Origin: Cycas panzhihuaensis | Taxonomy: Eukaryota > Cycadophyta | Assembly: GCA_023213395.1 (NCBI GenBank) | Contig: CM041465.1 | Location: forward strand, 52,335,741-52,399,740 | Length of the DNA: 64,000 nt | Reading direction: 5' to 3' | Part shown: positions 10,898 to 22,759 of the stretch, piece by piece | How the letters are laid out: each line of letters begins with the position of its first letter | Numbering within the stretch: the stretch's first letter is position 1 | Program-made: the position numbers and the translations under genes | The notes under the pieces: generated by a model | What the model was told of the DNA's origin: nothing | The model's input: only the letters and a program-made list of their open reading frames with translations | Databases searched by the model: none

Positions 10898-12561
10898 ATG
10901 GAAGTTGAAAAGTTACTTTAGGTAGACTTTATCAAATCCATCAATTATCCCACATAAGTCTCCAACATTATACTTGTATCTAAGAAGAATGGATCAATTT
11001 ATATTTATGTCAATTTTAAGAATATCAATAAAGCTTACCCTAAAGCTAAATTTTCTCTCCCTTTCATTAATAAGATTATTGATAGGGTATTTAATTTCAA
11101 AGTCACATCTCATCTCTTATATATGGATTCATTAGTTATAATCAAATTAAAATTTCTAAAGCTAATTATTATAAAACTTTCATAACACTTTGGGATACCT
11201 TTTGTTATAAAGTCATGCCTTTTAGTCAAAAAAATGTAGGGGATATATATTAGTGTACTATATAATTTACCTTCTATGATCTCATTAATAAAATTATTGA
11301 TATTTATATATATATGATATATTAGGCCTCTTTAAGAATCATATGAAACACATAAATGGCCTTTGCATCATCTTTATATGTTTATATAAATACAATATTC
11401 ATCTCAATCCTATTGAGTTCATGTTTTCTATTATAGTAAGAAAGCTCTTGCGTTTTATTATCTCCCATAACAAAATTTATCCTATCCATGAAAATGTTTG
11501 GACTATTTTGGAAATTATGCCTTCTCACACACAAAAATAGATTAATTTATTTTTAGGACATGTTGGATTCCTATGATATTTCTTTAATTTTTTTGGATTC
11601 ATTAAATACTTGTTTAATGATTCTCTTAAAAAAGATACATTTTTGGTTTAGACATCAAAAGTCTAATAGGCTTTTGATTAATTGAAGTAAGCTCTTGTCT
11701 CTACCCCTTGTCCTTATTCCTCCTCACTTTGATTATCCTTTCATACTTTATATATCTTCCATAGAAGCTTCATTAGGGGGGCATCCTCATATAGGAAGAT
11801 GATTTAGATAATGAATAGGTTATCTATTTTATTAGATAAACCTCATTGGTAATTTAATCTCATCTACACATAGGCATAAAAACAATGTCTTACTCTTGTC
11901 TTTACTATAAGAAAACTTAGGCATTATCTTTTAGAAGATACTACACATGACATAGCCTAAATTAATCATATCTAGTACTTACTAATAAGATTAGATTTGG
12001 CCAGATAATTAGAAAGATTTTATATCTTATCATAGGAATTTAACCCTATTATGGTCAATCATAGATCCAAAAAAGGCATGGTTATGGATAAGTAACTAGA
12101 AAATATGCCCTTGCCTAATTATAAAGTTTGATCTATAAATGATTCATTGCCAAATGAATATATTTTTCACCTAAATGTTCCATAAGTTAATGATTAGTAT
12201 AAGGACAGTATTTTCTATTAGTAAACCCAAGAGATCCCTAATTATTTCTCTTATTAATAAAGACACAGGATTAGAGCTATAGCTTGGGACTATGTCCTTA
12301 GTAATGATGTTTTTTATAAATGTTCTTTCAGTGGCATACTTTTGAGATATCTTAATCCATCAAAAGCTAAAGAAAGTTTACATCAATGCCATAATGGTAT
12401 TTGTGGAAGCCACTTTAGAGGGTAAGCAACTACCCCACACATTCTTTATATGGGTTATTATTAGTACACACTCTTTAGAGATGCTCATACTCATATCCTT
12501 ACATAAAAATATACCAAGAGTGTGCAAATACTATCCATTAACATGTAACCTCTATAAAGGA
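10898..12561 (+). pseudogene. Element A: Tat-type Ty3/gypsy RT, RNase H and integrase zinc domain
   Basis: The frame starting MEVEKLL matches the RT start of E (43664) and D (34710) almost word for word. 11343-11540 matches the later RT part of E (YNIHLNPIEFMFSI against YHVNLNPLKCMFAI). About 11715-11960 matches the E RNase H (FDYPFILYIS). About 12290-12561 matches the integrase H2C2 zinc domain (LHQCHNGICGSHF against the E copy's EYHHGIYGDHF). It is cut at 12561 by B and continues at 19080. Many stops and shifts make this the most decayed of the three Tat copies. Confidence 0.8.
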
Positions 12562-12967
12562 TGTAATATAACCCCACTTTTTTAAGTAGAAGAGCATTGG
12601 TATGGAGAAACCATTAAGGGTTAGGTGGTGATATTAACTATTATGCATGGGACACTAAGCCCTCTAATAATATATAAGGTCATCAGGCCTACCAATGATA
12701 TGTAAGCCCATTAGGGCCACCAATAGGATTGTGAAAGAGAGACCCTCTTTTATCTATTTAAGGGTCATATATTACTTATAACACAGATTATTATTTCCTT
12801 TTTCTTACAAGAAAGTACTTTAATAATCCTTTGGTGTTATTTTAGTATACATTATATGTGTTGATATAAACTATTGGCCTCCAAAGTCGATAAAGGTGCT
12901 CTATTTATTCTTTTAACTCTTCCTCCTTTAGATTTCTGAGAATAATTTTAAGGAAGATATGCTCTAA
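12562..12967 (+). repeat. B 5' LTR
   Basis: Starts TGTAATATAACCCC and ends CTCTAA (probably once CTCTCA). A CTATTTAAG word near 12759 is a possible TATA element; the same word recurs in the 3' LTR near 18860. The PBS TGGTATCAGA follows one base after the end. Confidence 0.85.
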
Positions 12968-12968
12968 G

Positions 12969-12980
12969 TGGTATCAGATT
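12969..12980 (+). other. B primer binding site
   Basis: TGGTATCAGATT, complementary in its first ten bases to the 3' end of plant initiator tRNA-Met, next to the 5' LTR. Confidence 0.8.
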
Positions 12981-14215
12981 AAGGTTCAACGACCCTGTGG
13001 AGGTGTTCAGAAGTTGAAAAAAGGAGAATTTTCTTTTTTCCCTTTGGCAACACTCATAACCCTTCTCTTGCACTACTTATTTTAGTTTCAACTTTTTAGT
13101 CATTTTAATTTTTATCCATGGGTAGATTACACTAGTTGGAAACTACCCTTTTCTTCTCCTTCCCTCCCTCTTCTTAGGTAGATAACTCCACTTAGCAGCT
13201 ATCCAACTTAGATAGGTAGAGACTCTTTACTAAGGGTCTATGAATATCATGAGAATTTATCATTTTTGGCTAAGAGTATTGTGGTTTTTCTACCCTTACA
13301 TGGAGGACTTTAGTTAAGACTATTGAACCAAGTCTCAGATAAAACTTGGCTATATAATTGAGCCTTCATATATCCTTAGGTATATAGGAGGACCTTGATA
13401 GTCTCCCTTCCCATCCTTGAATAGGTAAACCTTTAGCTATTTGTCCTTTGTGGTGCATAGGTTAGTGGTTAGTTCCCAGAAACTACTTTACATAAATACC
13501 TCTACATAATTGTAGACCTTACAAAGATGATCTTTCCTCCATAGGTAGTACCCTGAGATATTGAGCCAAGATGCAGTAATGATAGAGAAGTTTATCACAT
13601 GTCCTATAGAGCCAAGCACACCTAATGTTAGAGTCTAGTAATTCTCCTATGTTTTGAAGTTCCACTTTTATAGAGACACTAAGTCTATTGAATTACTATT
13701 ATATATCTATTTGAAAATGTGGACCTATAAAAAGAAAGCCATAACTTCATCAATACTTATCAAAATTAGAAATGACTTGAACCATTGAACTCACTACAAA
13801 AAAGAAAAAAAGTCCATGGCCAAAAATTATAGTTAAAATTTATACATCCCATTTTGATTAGCATATCATATTAATCAATTTGCACTAGGCTAATTTTTAC
13901 TGTCTATTTTTTAGTATAATGACTTTCAAGTTATTAGTAGGCCCCATCACCAAATTTCACCCCTACAACTCACCTACACTATTTTGATAAGCTCTTCATG
14001 CTTGTCCAAATGCACTAGGTGATTTTATTCACTAAAATTCGGGGTTAATAGGCTATAGACATGCTAAGCCCTTTCAGTGCACCTTTATCCCTTTTGTATC
14101 CTATTTTTTCCTATTTCTTAAAAGCCCACTCTTTCTTACTATTTCCCATTTCATACATTTTTCCTTCTTTCTACTAAGTCCCACTTCTTTAAAGCATATT
14201 CTATATTCTTAATGG
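12981..14215. other. B leader, no gene seen
   Basis: About 1.2 kb between PBS and the gag relic. I see no coding similarity. Part of the 5' end may belong to a decayed gag N-terminus. Confidence 0.4.
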
Positions 14216-15500
14216 CATAATCACAAGGAGAAAGGATCTCTTCACTAGAAATTGAGCTTAAAGTTTTTTGACAAGAGATGAAGGATGAGTTAGGCAATCT
14301 TCATTCCAATGTAGATCTAGCCAGCCTTCCTTTAAAGGTAAAGTTCTTTGTATTAGTTACTTAACTAATATAGTCTAATTCTAACAACATAGGAATATCA
14401 AATATATTAGCTAACTCTCTTCTACCTCACCTTCCATAAGGAAGCAATGCACCCCAAGGAGGCCATCCACATAGGTAGTCATTGCTCCACCATAAAATCA
14501 ACATCCTAATTTTTGATCCTAAGATGAATAAAGAGTGTACTTATAGCTAGATCAATAAATTGGAATCCTACTTCACTCTTAATTAGATGACTAAAGAAGA
14601 CTAGCTACTTAATGCCTTCATCCATATGAATGGAAAAGCTCATCACTGGTTTAATTAGTGAAAAAAAGAATACCCTTCAAATCAGATATGGTTATACTTC
14701 ACAAATTATTTCTTTGAGAAGTATGAAGATACTTGGAGCCAATCATTTTTCACTTAGTTAACATGGCTTAAACAAATGTCATCAATAGAGGTCTTTACAT
14801 ATGAATTCTAAGAACTATACAATTAGTCCCCTTAAAGCTAAGGCTTGGATAAATAAACCTTAATAGACATTTATGTGGAAGGTCTCTAGGATTATATTTA
14901 GATGTGCCTTAAGATGTTATCCATTATCTCTCTTGAGGAAGTGATTAAAATAGCTTAAGAAGTAGAAGTAGAATTTATGACTAAATGATCCTTACCCACT
15001 TGACAGGACAACCCATAGTTCTCATAATCTTATCAATTAGAATTCTAATAGACTCAACCCTAATTTAATGATGTAAATCAACCACTAAAATTGCACAAAT
15101 AAGAGTCCAAATATTATAAGCAAAGGTGCAATATTAATTAGAGGTCAACCTCTATGTTTAGTACCAAAAAATATGGATTATCAAGCGTGGTCACATCTAT
15201 AAAGTGATGCGTATGGTCTTTTTCTATTAACCCAACCCTACCCCCTAATAAACATTTAGATTTTGATTTTAAGTATAAGGGTGATGCAAATTTCTTAGAA
15301 GATCCCACACTTAAGCCTTAACCTAAAGTATCCTTCTTAGTTATAGTCTCCTCCTCTTGTCCTAAACCATTATGAGTCAAGGGTATCCTCTACAAAACTC
15401 TAATATTAATCCTAATTGACAATGACACATCCTTAAACTTTCTTGACATCTCATTGGCACCATAACTCAACGTTTATATTATCCCCAAGTTTGACTTTAC
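14216..15500 (+). pseudogene. B gag and protease relic
   Basis: Starts near ATGGCATAATCA (14213) and reads a retrotransposon gag with a capsid block around 14530-14760 (ESYFTLN..., then KAHHWFN). A protease box LIDNDTSLNFL lies near 15410-15440, where the family has an Asp-x-Gly triad; the Gly now reads Asp. No intact zinc knuckle was found; the region near 15105-15140 is where one would sit. Stops throughout. Confidence 0.65.
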
Positions 15501-16038
15501 CTATTCCTTATAAGGGTACCAAATTCTCTAATATTCTAGTGTCATAAAAAACCTACATATCTGAATTGGAACCTACCTCTTAATCTCAAACTTTTATATA
15601 CTATTGATGCGAGGATGTAATGCTATATCAAAAATTTAGTGGTTGGAAACCTTAGGGACTTATAGTACCAACAACTCCTTGACCAATCCCTTCATATTAT
15701 TCAAGGACCAAATATATCAAGCATATAAAATCTATTAGTTGTACTCCCTACTAAACCAATTGGTTTCACTAGGTTATATGAAATAACATCTGTAATCCAA
15801 CCTTGGTTATATCATCTACCTTAATAACATTCAAGTTGACCCTTAAATCCACCCATGTATCTAATATATCATTGCCAAATATAAATAAGTATTTACTCTC
15901 CTTCTCACCACTACTCCCCCTAACCATGGTTTCTTCCACACTATCAATCTCCAATTTAATTATGACCCAATTATCTTATGCCCATATAGAAATTCATACT
16001 TTTAGAAAAATAAAATTAAGAAAATCACTACTAAATGT

Positions 16039-17215
16039 ATGGATATAAGAATAATACAACCTAGGAAAAGCCCATATGTAGACCCAATGGTCTTGGTTAG
16101 GAAGAAAGATGACTCTTTATACCTTTGTATGGATTATAAGGAACTTAATAAAATCACTATAAAAAATAAGTTCCTCACTATAAGGATAGATGATATGTTA
16201 GACAAAGTCCATGGACCCTCGATATTCTCTAAGCTAGATTTATAATCTAGTTATTATATGATCCTAATTGCTCCTAAGGATTTCCATAAAATAACTTTCA
16301 AAATATATCATGGTCACCTCAAGTTCCATGTGATTCCCTTTATCCTTTTTAATATACTTGCCACTTTCCAAGAACTCATGAATAGGATCTTTGGCCCCCA
16401 CCTTCTAAAATTTGTTATCATCCTCTTTGATAATATCCTTATCTATAATTCCTACTTGGACCATCACATTTTCCACCTCAAAATTATTCTCCAACTATTA
16501 CATCAACCAATTATATGCCAAGCTTTCTAAGTGTAAGTTTAGGAAAATAAAACTCTAGTATTGAGGGCATATCATATCTTTTGATGGAGTATAGGTGGAC
16601 CTCAATAAAATATGAGTCATAACTACTTGGCTAATAACCATCAATCTCATATAACTACAAACTTTCCTTAGTCTCATAAGGTTCTATTGTAATTTTATAT
16701 GAAACTATACCTCCCTCATAATCCCACTAACTAACTTACTCTGTAAAGAATCCTTTCAATGGTCTTTAGAGGCTAAAGCTACCTTTTCCCATCTCAAGGT
16801 AGTCATGACCTTTACCCTAGTCCTCATCACTCTCGATTTTACCCAACCATTCTGGCTAACATATGATATATTAGGAGTCAACTTTAGTGTAGTGCTCATA
16901 CAAGACTACCATCCCATTATATTTGAAAGTAAAAAACTAAAATATCATGAACTTTTCCTTTGTACATACTAGAACGAAATAAGAGCCATTATACATGCCA
17001 TGGATAAGTGGCATTACTATCTCTTGGTATCTAAATTTCTTATCCTCATAGACCATCAAAGACTCCATAACCTATTAGATCAATCAGCTCTACAGTGAAG
17101 AATAGGCTAAATGGATTGATCACCTATAGGTTTTTGACTTTATAATCTCTTATAAAAAAGGTAAAGACAACATGGTTGTGGATGGCCTATCTCACCTACA
17201 CTTTGATTCTAGTAC
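16039..17215 (+). pseudogene. B reverse transcriptase and RNase H relic
   Basis: 16039-16245 reads a chromovirus RT start (IIQPRKSPYVDPMVLVRKKD, then [16 protein letters not shown] and FSKLDL). 16258-16530 reads the palm with FQELMNRIF and an FDNILIY block in place of the usual F/YxDDILIY, so the second Asp is Asn. RNase H words follow to about 17215 (LILIDHQRLHNLL near 17040, MVVDGLSH-like near 17170). The active site is lost. Confidence 0.85.
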
Positions 17216-18640
17216 CCCCAACCCTAATCTATATGTTTGGCTTGATGAACTGTATGCTAAAAATTAAGCTTAGTCTGATTATGTTAATTGGAGTGGAAAA
17301 TATCTCACCTAAAAAGGTTGGTCATTATATAATAACCATTTATTATTTTAAAATTACATCTTTATACACCCATTCTCCTCATTTATCTCTCATATTTTAA
17401 TACAATACCACTCCACTCCCCTAAGGGGCCACTTCAGATTCAATAAAACTTATCAATGTATTCATATAGATTTCTTTTGGCCCTATATAAAACCTACCAT
17501 CTTCACCTTTATATCGAAATGTGATAGTTATTAGTAGAATAAAGTGGATACCAAAGACCTACCAAGTCTTCTCCAACAATTACATATTCTATTAGGTAAA
17601 TAGTAGGATATTGACATGGATTTCATCACTAGCCTACTTATATCCACTAGTTTTAACTCTATTTAGGTAGTCATTAATAGATTAACCAAGTATTTACACT
17701 TCCTCCTAGTTCACACCTTATATACAACATCTTATCTTGTTTGCCTATATATCTAATTTATTTTTCATATTCATGGCTTTCCTCGACTATCGTCTATGAT
17801 TGTGACCCCAAGTTCACTAGCTCCTTTTGGTAAGAACTCTTTAGGGTCATAGAAATCTCACTCAGCATGAGTTCTAATTAGCATATTTAAACAGATGGTT
17901 AATTCAAGGTGTTGAATAAACCTTTAGAAATGTACCTCCATTATTTTGCACATAACAATAAGCTAAGTAGACCTCTTGGCTATCCTTTATAGAATATTGG
18001 TACAACTCATCTCAACACTTAGCCATTAGTATGTCCCTATTTTTGGCCTTATATAGTTATCACACCCCTTATCACCATACCCTGGTAACCAATATTTGGA
18101 CTACCTTAACCTAGAAAAAGCTTTAAGAGACGTACAGAATCCTCCATATACTTTGATAAAACTTGGCTACTGCACATAATCACATGAAGTAACTTACTGA
18201 TTGCCACTAGTTTCATTAGTTATTTAACATTAGAGATCTTATATTTTTATATCTCCAACTGTGTAAATAATAATCCCTTAAGTATCATTAAGGCTATAAG
18301 TTAAGCCAACATTATTATGGTCAGTATAAAGTCCTATAAAAGATTGGTAAAGTTGCTTACACCCTTGATTTTCCCCTAGACACTATTATCTATAATGTCT
18401 TCTATGTCTCCTTCCTAAAAAAATACCTGGGTAAAAAATTTAGTCCCCACATCACCCTACCCATTCTCAATGATGAATAACATCTCACAACCCTACTAGA
18501 CCAAATCCTTGATATTTGTTAGTGATTCCTTTAAAATTGTATCATTTTAGAGCATTTAGTTTAATGGTTTAATTGTGATGTAAATCAAGTGACTTGGGAA
18601 TTTAAAGAGTTTGTCTAGTAGCACCTTCATCTCTAACACT
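17216..18640 (+). pseudogene. B integrase and chromodomain relic
   Basis: A zinc domain reads HSTPLRGHFRFNKTYQ…CDSY (about 17408-17530), matching the chromovirus HxxxxGGHxGxxKTYxR pattern. DMDFITSL near 17615 gives the first catalytic region. The C-terminal region near 18500-18640 shows chromodomain-like words (LDQILDIC, then VTWEFKEFV and HLHL). Chromodomains steer chromovirus integration to marked heterochromatin. Broken by many stops. Confidence 0.75.
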
Positions 18641-18658
18641 TCTAGGGATCAACATCTT

Positions 18659-18670
18659 AGGGGGAGGACT
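18659..18670 (+). other. B polypurine tract
   Basis: AGGGGGAGGACT, directly before the TG of the 3' LTR. Confidence 0.7.
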
Positions 18671-19079
18671 TGTAATATAACCCCACCTTCTTAAATAGAA
18701 GAAGCATTGGTATGGAGAAACCATTAAGGATTAAGTGTTGATGTTAACTACTATGTATGGGCTATAAAGCCCTCTAATTATATGAAAAACCATTATATCT
18801 ACCAATGACATATAAGGCCATTAAGGTCACTAATAGGATTGCAGAAGAAAGACCCTCTTTTATCTATTTAAGAGTTAGAGATTACTTATAATATACAAAT
18901 CATTGTTTCCTTTTTCTTAAGAGAAAGTAATTTGGTACTCCTTTGGTGCTCTTTTGGTGTCTATTATATGTGCTAATCTAAAATATTAGCCTCCAAAATT
19001 GATAAAGGTGCTCTATTTATTCTTTCAACTCTTCCTCCTTTAGATTTATGAGGATAAATTTTGGGAAGATATACTCTAA
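18671..19079 (+). repeat. B 3' LTR
   Basis: 409 bp, partner of 12562-12967, starting TGTAATATAACCCC. Followed by TSD AAGGA at 19080-19084. Confidence 0.85.
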
Positions 19080-19448
19080 AAGGATGTAGTTTCACCTTGG
19101 CCTTTCTTCAAATATGGTTTAGATATTAGTGGAATTATTGCCCTACTTTGACAGAAGGATATAAATTTATTTTAACAATCATAAAATATTTAATGAAATA
19201 GGTTAAAGTTATCCCACTCTCTTCTACTATAAGTAAATTCATTGGTACTTCTATTTTTTACTAAATCATTTATTGATTTGGGATGAAAGATATAATTATA
19301 GGTTTTACTTTTATAATAAGAATGTATACAAGCTTTGTGATAAATTTTACATCACTCATAAGACTTTTTCTCTTTATTATCCATAAGAAAATAATTAAAT
19401 ATAATCCTTTAATAAAATTTTAGTTAGAATCCTCCCAAAAATGATATT
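19080..19448 (+). pseudogene. Element A integrase core, continued
   Basis: Picks up the Tat-type integrase exactly where B interrupted it. It reads VVSPWPFFKYGLDISGII, parallel to the E integrase HPIISLWPFSQWGLDLIGAI, then YKFILTIIKYL and KLCDKFYITHKTFSLYYP, parallel to the E copy. It is cut at about 19448 by the 5' LTR of D. The rest of A's integrase is not seen in the window. Confidence 0.75.
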
Positions 19449-22400
19449 AGTTTCCTAAAGCACGAGAAAGTGATAGTAATCTCACCAATTGGTAGGTGAA
19501 GGTATGTTTTCCTTATCTTCTAGTTTAGTTTAGTTTAATTTTTTACTTTTTTATAAGCATGTGCTAATATTTACTTGTTGTTCTGGTGGATGGGTATATG
19601 CATATTCAATTAATGATTACTTTGATCATAGTCAGTGGCTAAAAAAAGTTGTCCAGCCTAGCTCAATGGATTATAAAAGGGACTTTTAGTACCTCTATGA
19701 ACACTTTTTGCCCTTCTTCTACTTTTGTTTGCAGTATTTCCTTGTTTATCTTATTAGTTTAGACTTTTTTGTCATCAAGTTTATTATCTATATATGCATT
19801 TTCCCTCATCCTACTATGATAAATGCTTTTATAACTCTAATTTTAGGTTGTCTCATGTTAAAACATATTTTTTTGATATTACTTTTTAGTCTATAGAAAA
19901 CTTCTTAGTGCCACAAAGTTCATCACCATACTGTAAAGTTCCAAATTTCACGGTACCATTGAGAAATTTATGGGATGATAATACAAAGACTAAAAAAAGG
20001 CCATAGGCATTTTAATGCATAATTAATACATCTAACTACATTTCTAGCATTGGTGGTATATAAAAAATTTTAAGGAAATCTATTATTTCTTTCCCAAAGA
20101 CTTGATTACCAATGCTTTATTATCTTAGTTGAGCCAAATACATGGGCAATTTACCCATGGTTTTGGGCCCAAACAATGAGCCCAATACTACTTTATTTAA
20201 TTTCATATCTATAAAATCCCCCACCCCATTTTCATATAAGAGGGAGACCTAAAATTTATAGTGTTATGTTATTGGAATGTTGCCAAATTTTCTATGGAAT
20301 TCAATTACTTCATTACTTGTTTGATTAGCTTCCACATTTGGCTTGGTGATTGGTATCCAATTTCTATTTAAGACTTCTTTGATCATAGTTATATGCTATG
20401 AGCATTTCTCATTGATCAAGAATTAGTGTAACATCCCCTACACTATTTGAATTCTATTCCTAATTTTAATTATGTTTGATTATTAAATTTTCAACTATTT
20501 TTAATGTTTTACTACTTGGTTTATGATTTTTACACCTTGTATGCTTCACTTTGCTTCCTTGATATGAGTGTTTTATAAAGAAAATAAAGACTAAATAACA
20601 CTCTTTGAGCTATAAATATAGTGGTGGTTTTAAGACTCTATTTCTTTTTTAACTTATTTTTAATTTCATTTTATAATTACTTTTATTATTATTAGATTTT
20701 AGAGATTTTCATAGTATGCATAAACTTAACAAGTAGAGGAGTACTTTAACATGTTTTAGCAACTTAAAGACTTTGGAAGTGAGTTAGAAACACCACCTTC
20801 TTCCCCTACTCTTCCCACTAACTGAATAGTGCCTATTACATAGTCAAAGTATTACCCAACTTGTTTCAGTAAATATCTAAAGGTATAAGTTTGAAAACTT
20901 TATTTTAAATTATTTTTTAAGCATCTAGAGGTTATAAACAAATCTTTTTTCCATCATAAGTTAATTTGATAAGTAGAAATACTACCAAGTTTTTCATGAA
21001 AGATTGTGGATTTATGCATGCTTCTAAATATGTTTTAAGTCCTTTAGCAATTTAGATTTGTAAGGCTTTGCATTTTTGAAAGTGTTTAAAGAATTATCTA
21101 AAACAAACTTCAACTTTTCCTTTTTAGACCCTCCCTTATATATTTTACTGTTTAAAAAAGAAAAAGAGCTTTGAAGTGCATTTTTAATTCTAAATTTTAT
21201 TTAAAAAGAAAATAAGGAGAATAATAATTATATATTTTCCATACATATTTATTTCTCCATTCATCTCACATACAAGTAGTTTTATTTGTAAAGAAAAAGA
21301 GCATTAAATATTCAAAATGTTAGTGAAAGAATTTATATTGCATTACATTCTTGTTTATGTTTGTGCAATTTATGAAAGCTAGAATAAAGTAGAGATTCAC
21401 ACTTATTAGAAGTCCATAAATTTATGAGGCCAAAAGTCCCTTTTAGAATAATCTAATTGTTGTTTTCATATGATTTAAATAGCAATTTGGCTATATATTT
21501 AGTTGTGTTGATTACTTATCTTAGTCTTGTCTAAACTAGGGTTATTCTTCTATTGAAAATGAGGGACCACTACCTTTCTACCTGGGTTTCATCTCCAAAT
21601 GAAATAGGTAGTCTTATGCCCTTAGGTGGATCAAGTCCTCTAATTCATGTTCTAAATAGGTTATTGAAAGGTACCTATCTGCACCACATTCTCATGTATG
21701 GACTGTTGATAATTAAGTGGATCTCATTTATCCCATTAAGGGTAGTGACCTCTTTTATTTCTCATCTTAGAGATAGAGGTCTATTAGAGTTGGATGTAGG
21801 TACTATTAGACCATCGTATACTTATTGTAAGATGGGTCATTAGTATTGGAAAGTCCCCATTGCCTTGTCCATAGTCATATACATCTTATAGTCTTTGCTC
21901 CCTCAAGCCTTTCACTTCAGTCAATCCTTTCCTTTATTTATAAATTAGGTCTATCATATTAGGGTTGTTTAGGAGTCAAGTTAGGATAGGTAAATATATT
22001 AGATATATAGAAGTGACTATAATTAGGGCATATATGCCTTGGTAATACCCTCATATTTTGAGGGCATTTTTATTGAATGTTGTTTGGTTCTTTTAAGGAT
22101 ATTTGTTGATAGATTAATTTATTTTATCTCTACACTTTTAACAATCTAGTAGTTTAATCTTTAATCTATTTTCATGTATGTTTGTTTCCTCATCTATTTA
22201 CTTGTATTACTTACTTGATGAGATAGTGATTTTTTGATTCCTCTAAAGTCATTTCCCTTTTTCTTCCTTTTAGTATACCATGCACACCTACATGTTGCCT
22301 CTTAACCTAGAATCTAGTTATCTTTTATCCTTACACTCATGTCAATGAGATACATAGATGATTCATAGAATGTATAATCTCATCCCCTTCTTGACAAGGA

Positions 22401-22470
22401 TCTCCCTCTCCCTTTGGGTCTGCCTATAAAGTTACATTGTTTGTTCTCCCCTCCTATGATCAGTGCTTCA
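19449..22470 (+). repeat. D 5' LTR (inferred)
   Basis: The left edge is where the A integrase stops and a sequence resembling the E LTR start begins (GTTTCC…, then a GGTAGGTGAAGGTATG word parallel to the E copy's GGTAAGCTTAGGTATACG). The right edge is the CA before a PBS-like site. 19905-19970 aligns by eye with the E LTR hairpin zone (shared CACGGTACCA and AATTTA words). Divergence from E is high. It is about 3.0 kb against 2.5 kb in E, so an extra insertion may be present. Otherwise the stretch shows no gene. Confidence 0.5.
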
Positions 22471-22490
22471 TTAGCAACCATACTTGTGAC
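22471..22490 (+). other. D primer-binding-site-like sequence
   Basis: TTAGCAACCATACTTGTGAC aligns with the E site TGGCGACCATACTGAGGAC at the same place relative to the LTR end and gag. Confidence 0.5.
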
Positions 22491-22759
22491 TTTCTAGTTG
22501 GATTTAGTATATCCTTATTGATCACATTTCTCTATTTTGTTTGAGATATTTACTTTAGAGTGGTACTTTTATAGTATGTGGTCCATTTTCTTGAGCTCCA
22601 CTCACTTCTTATTTACTATTTTGGAGCATTAGTGAATAGATCCTTAAATTGACTTTCACTTTTAAAGTTTAACTCTCTTATCTAATGATTTTCTCCTTAC
22701 CCTATAGGTTTACCTCCTTTCAATCTAGATTCTTCAATTGCATCTAACCTATCATTTAT

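Larger units (their letters stand above)
12562..19079 (+). mobile_element. B: Ty3/gypsy chromovirus
   Basis: LTRs 12562-12967 and 18671-19079 (about 405 bp) with TSD AAGGA (12557-12561 and 19080-19084), a tRNA-Met PBS at 12969 and a purine tract before the 3' LTR. The internal order is gag, protease, RT, RNase H, integrase, chromodomain. Joining 12561 to 19085 restores the integrase reading of element A (…VVSPWPFFKYGLD…), which proves the insertion. All domains carry stops. Confidence 0.9.

Noticed and set aside
21553-21843. 96-codon open frame (MKMRDHYLST…)
   Set aside because: It lies within the inferred D 5' LTR, has no recognisable domain, and fits chance in a 3-kb non-coding stretch.
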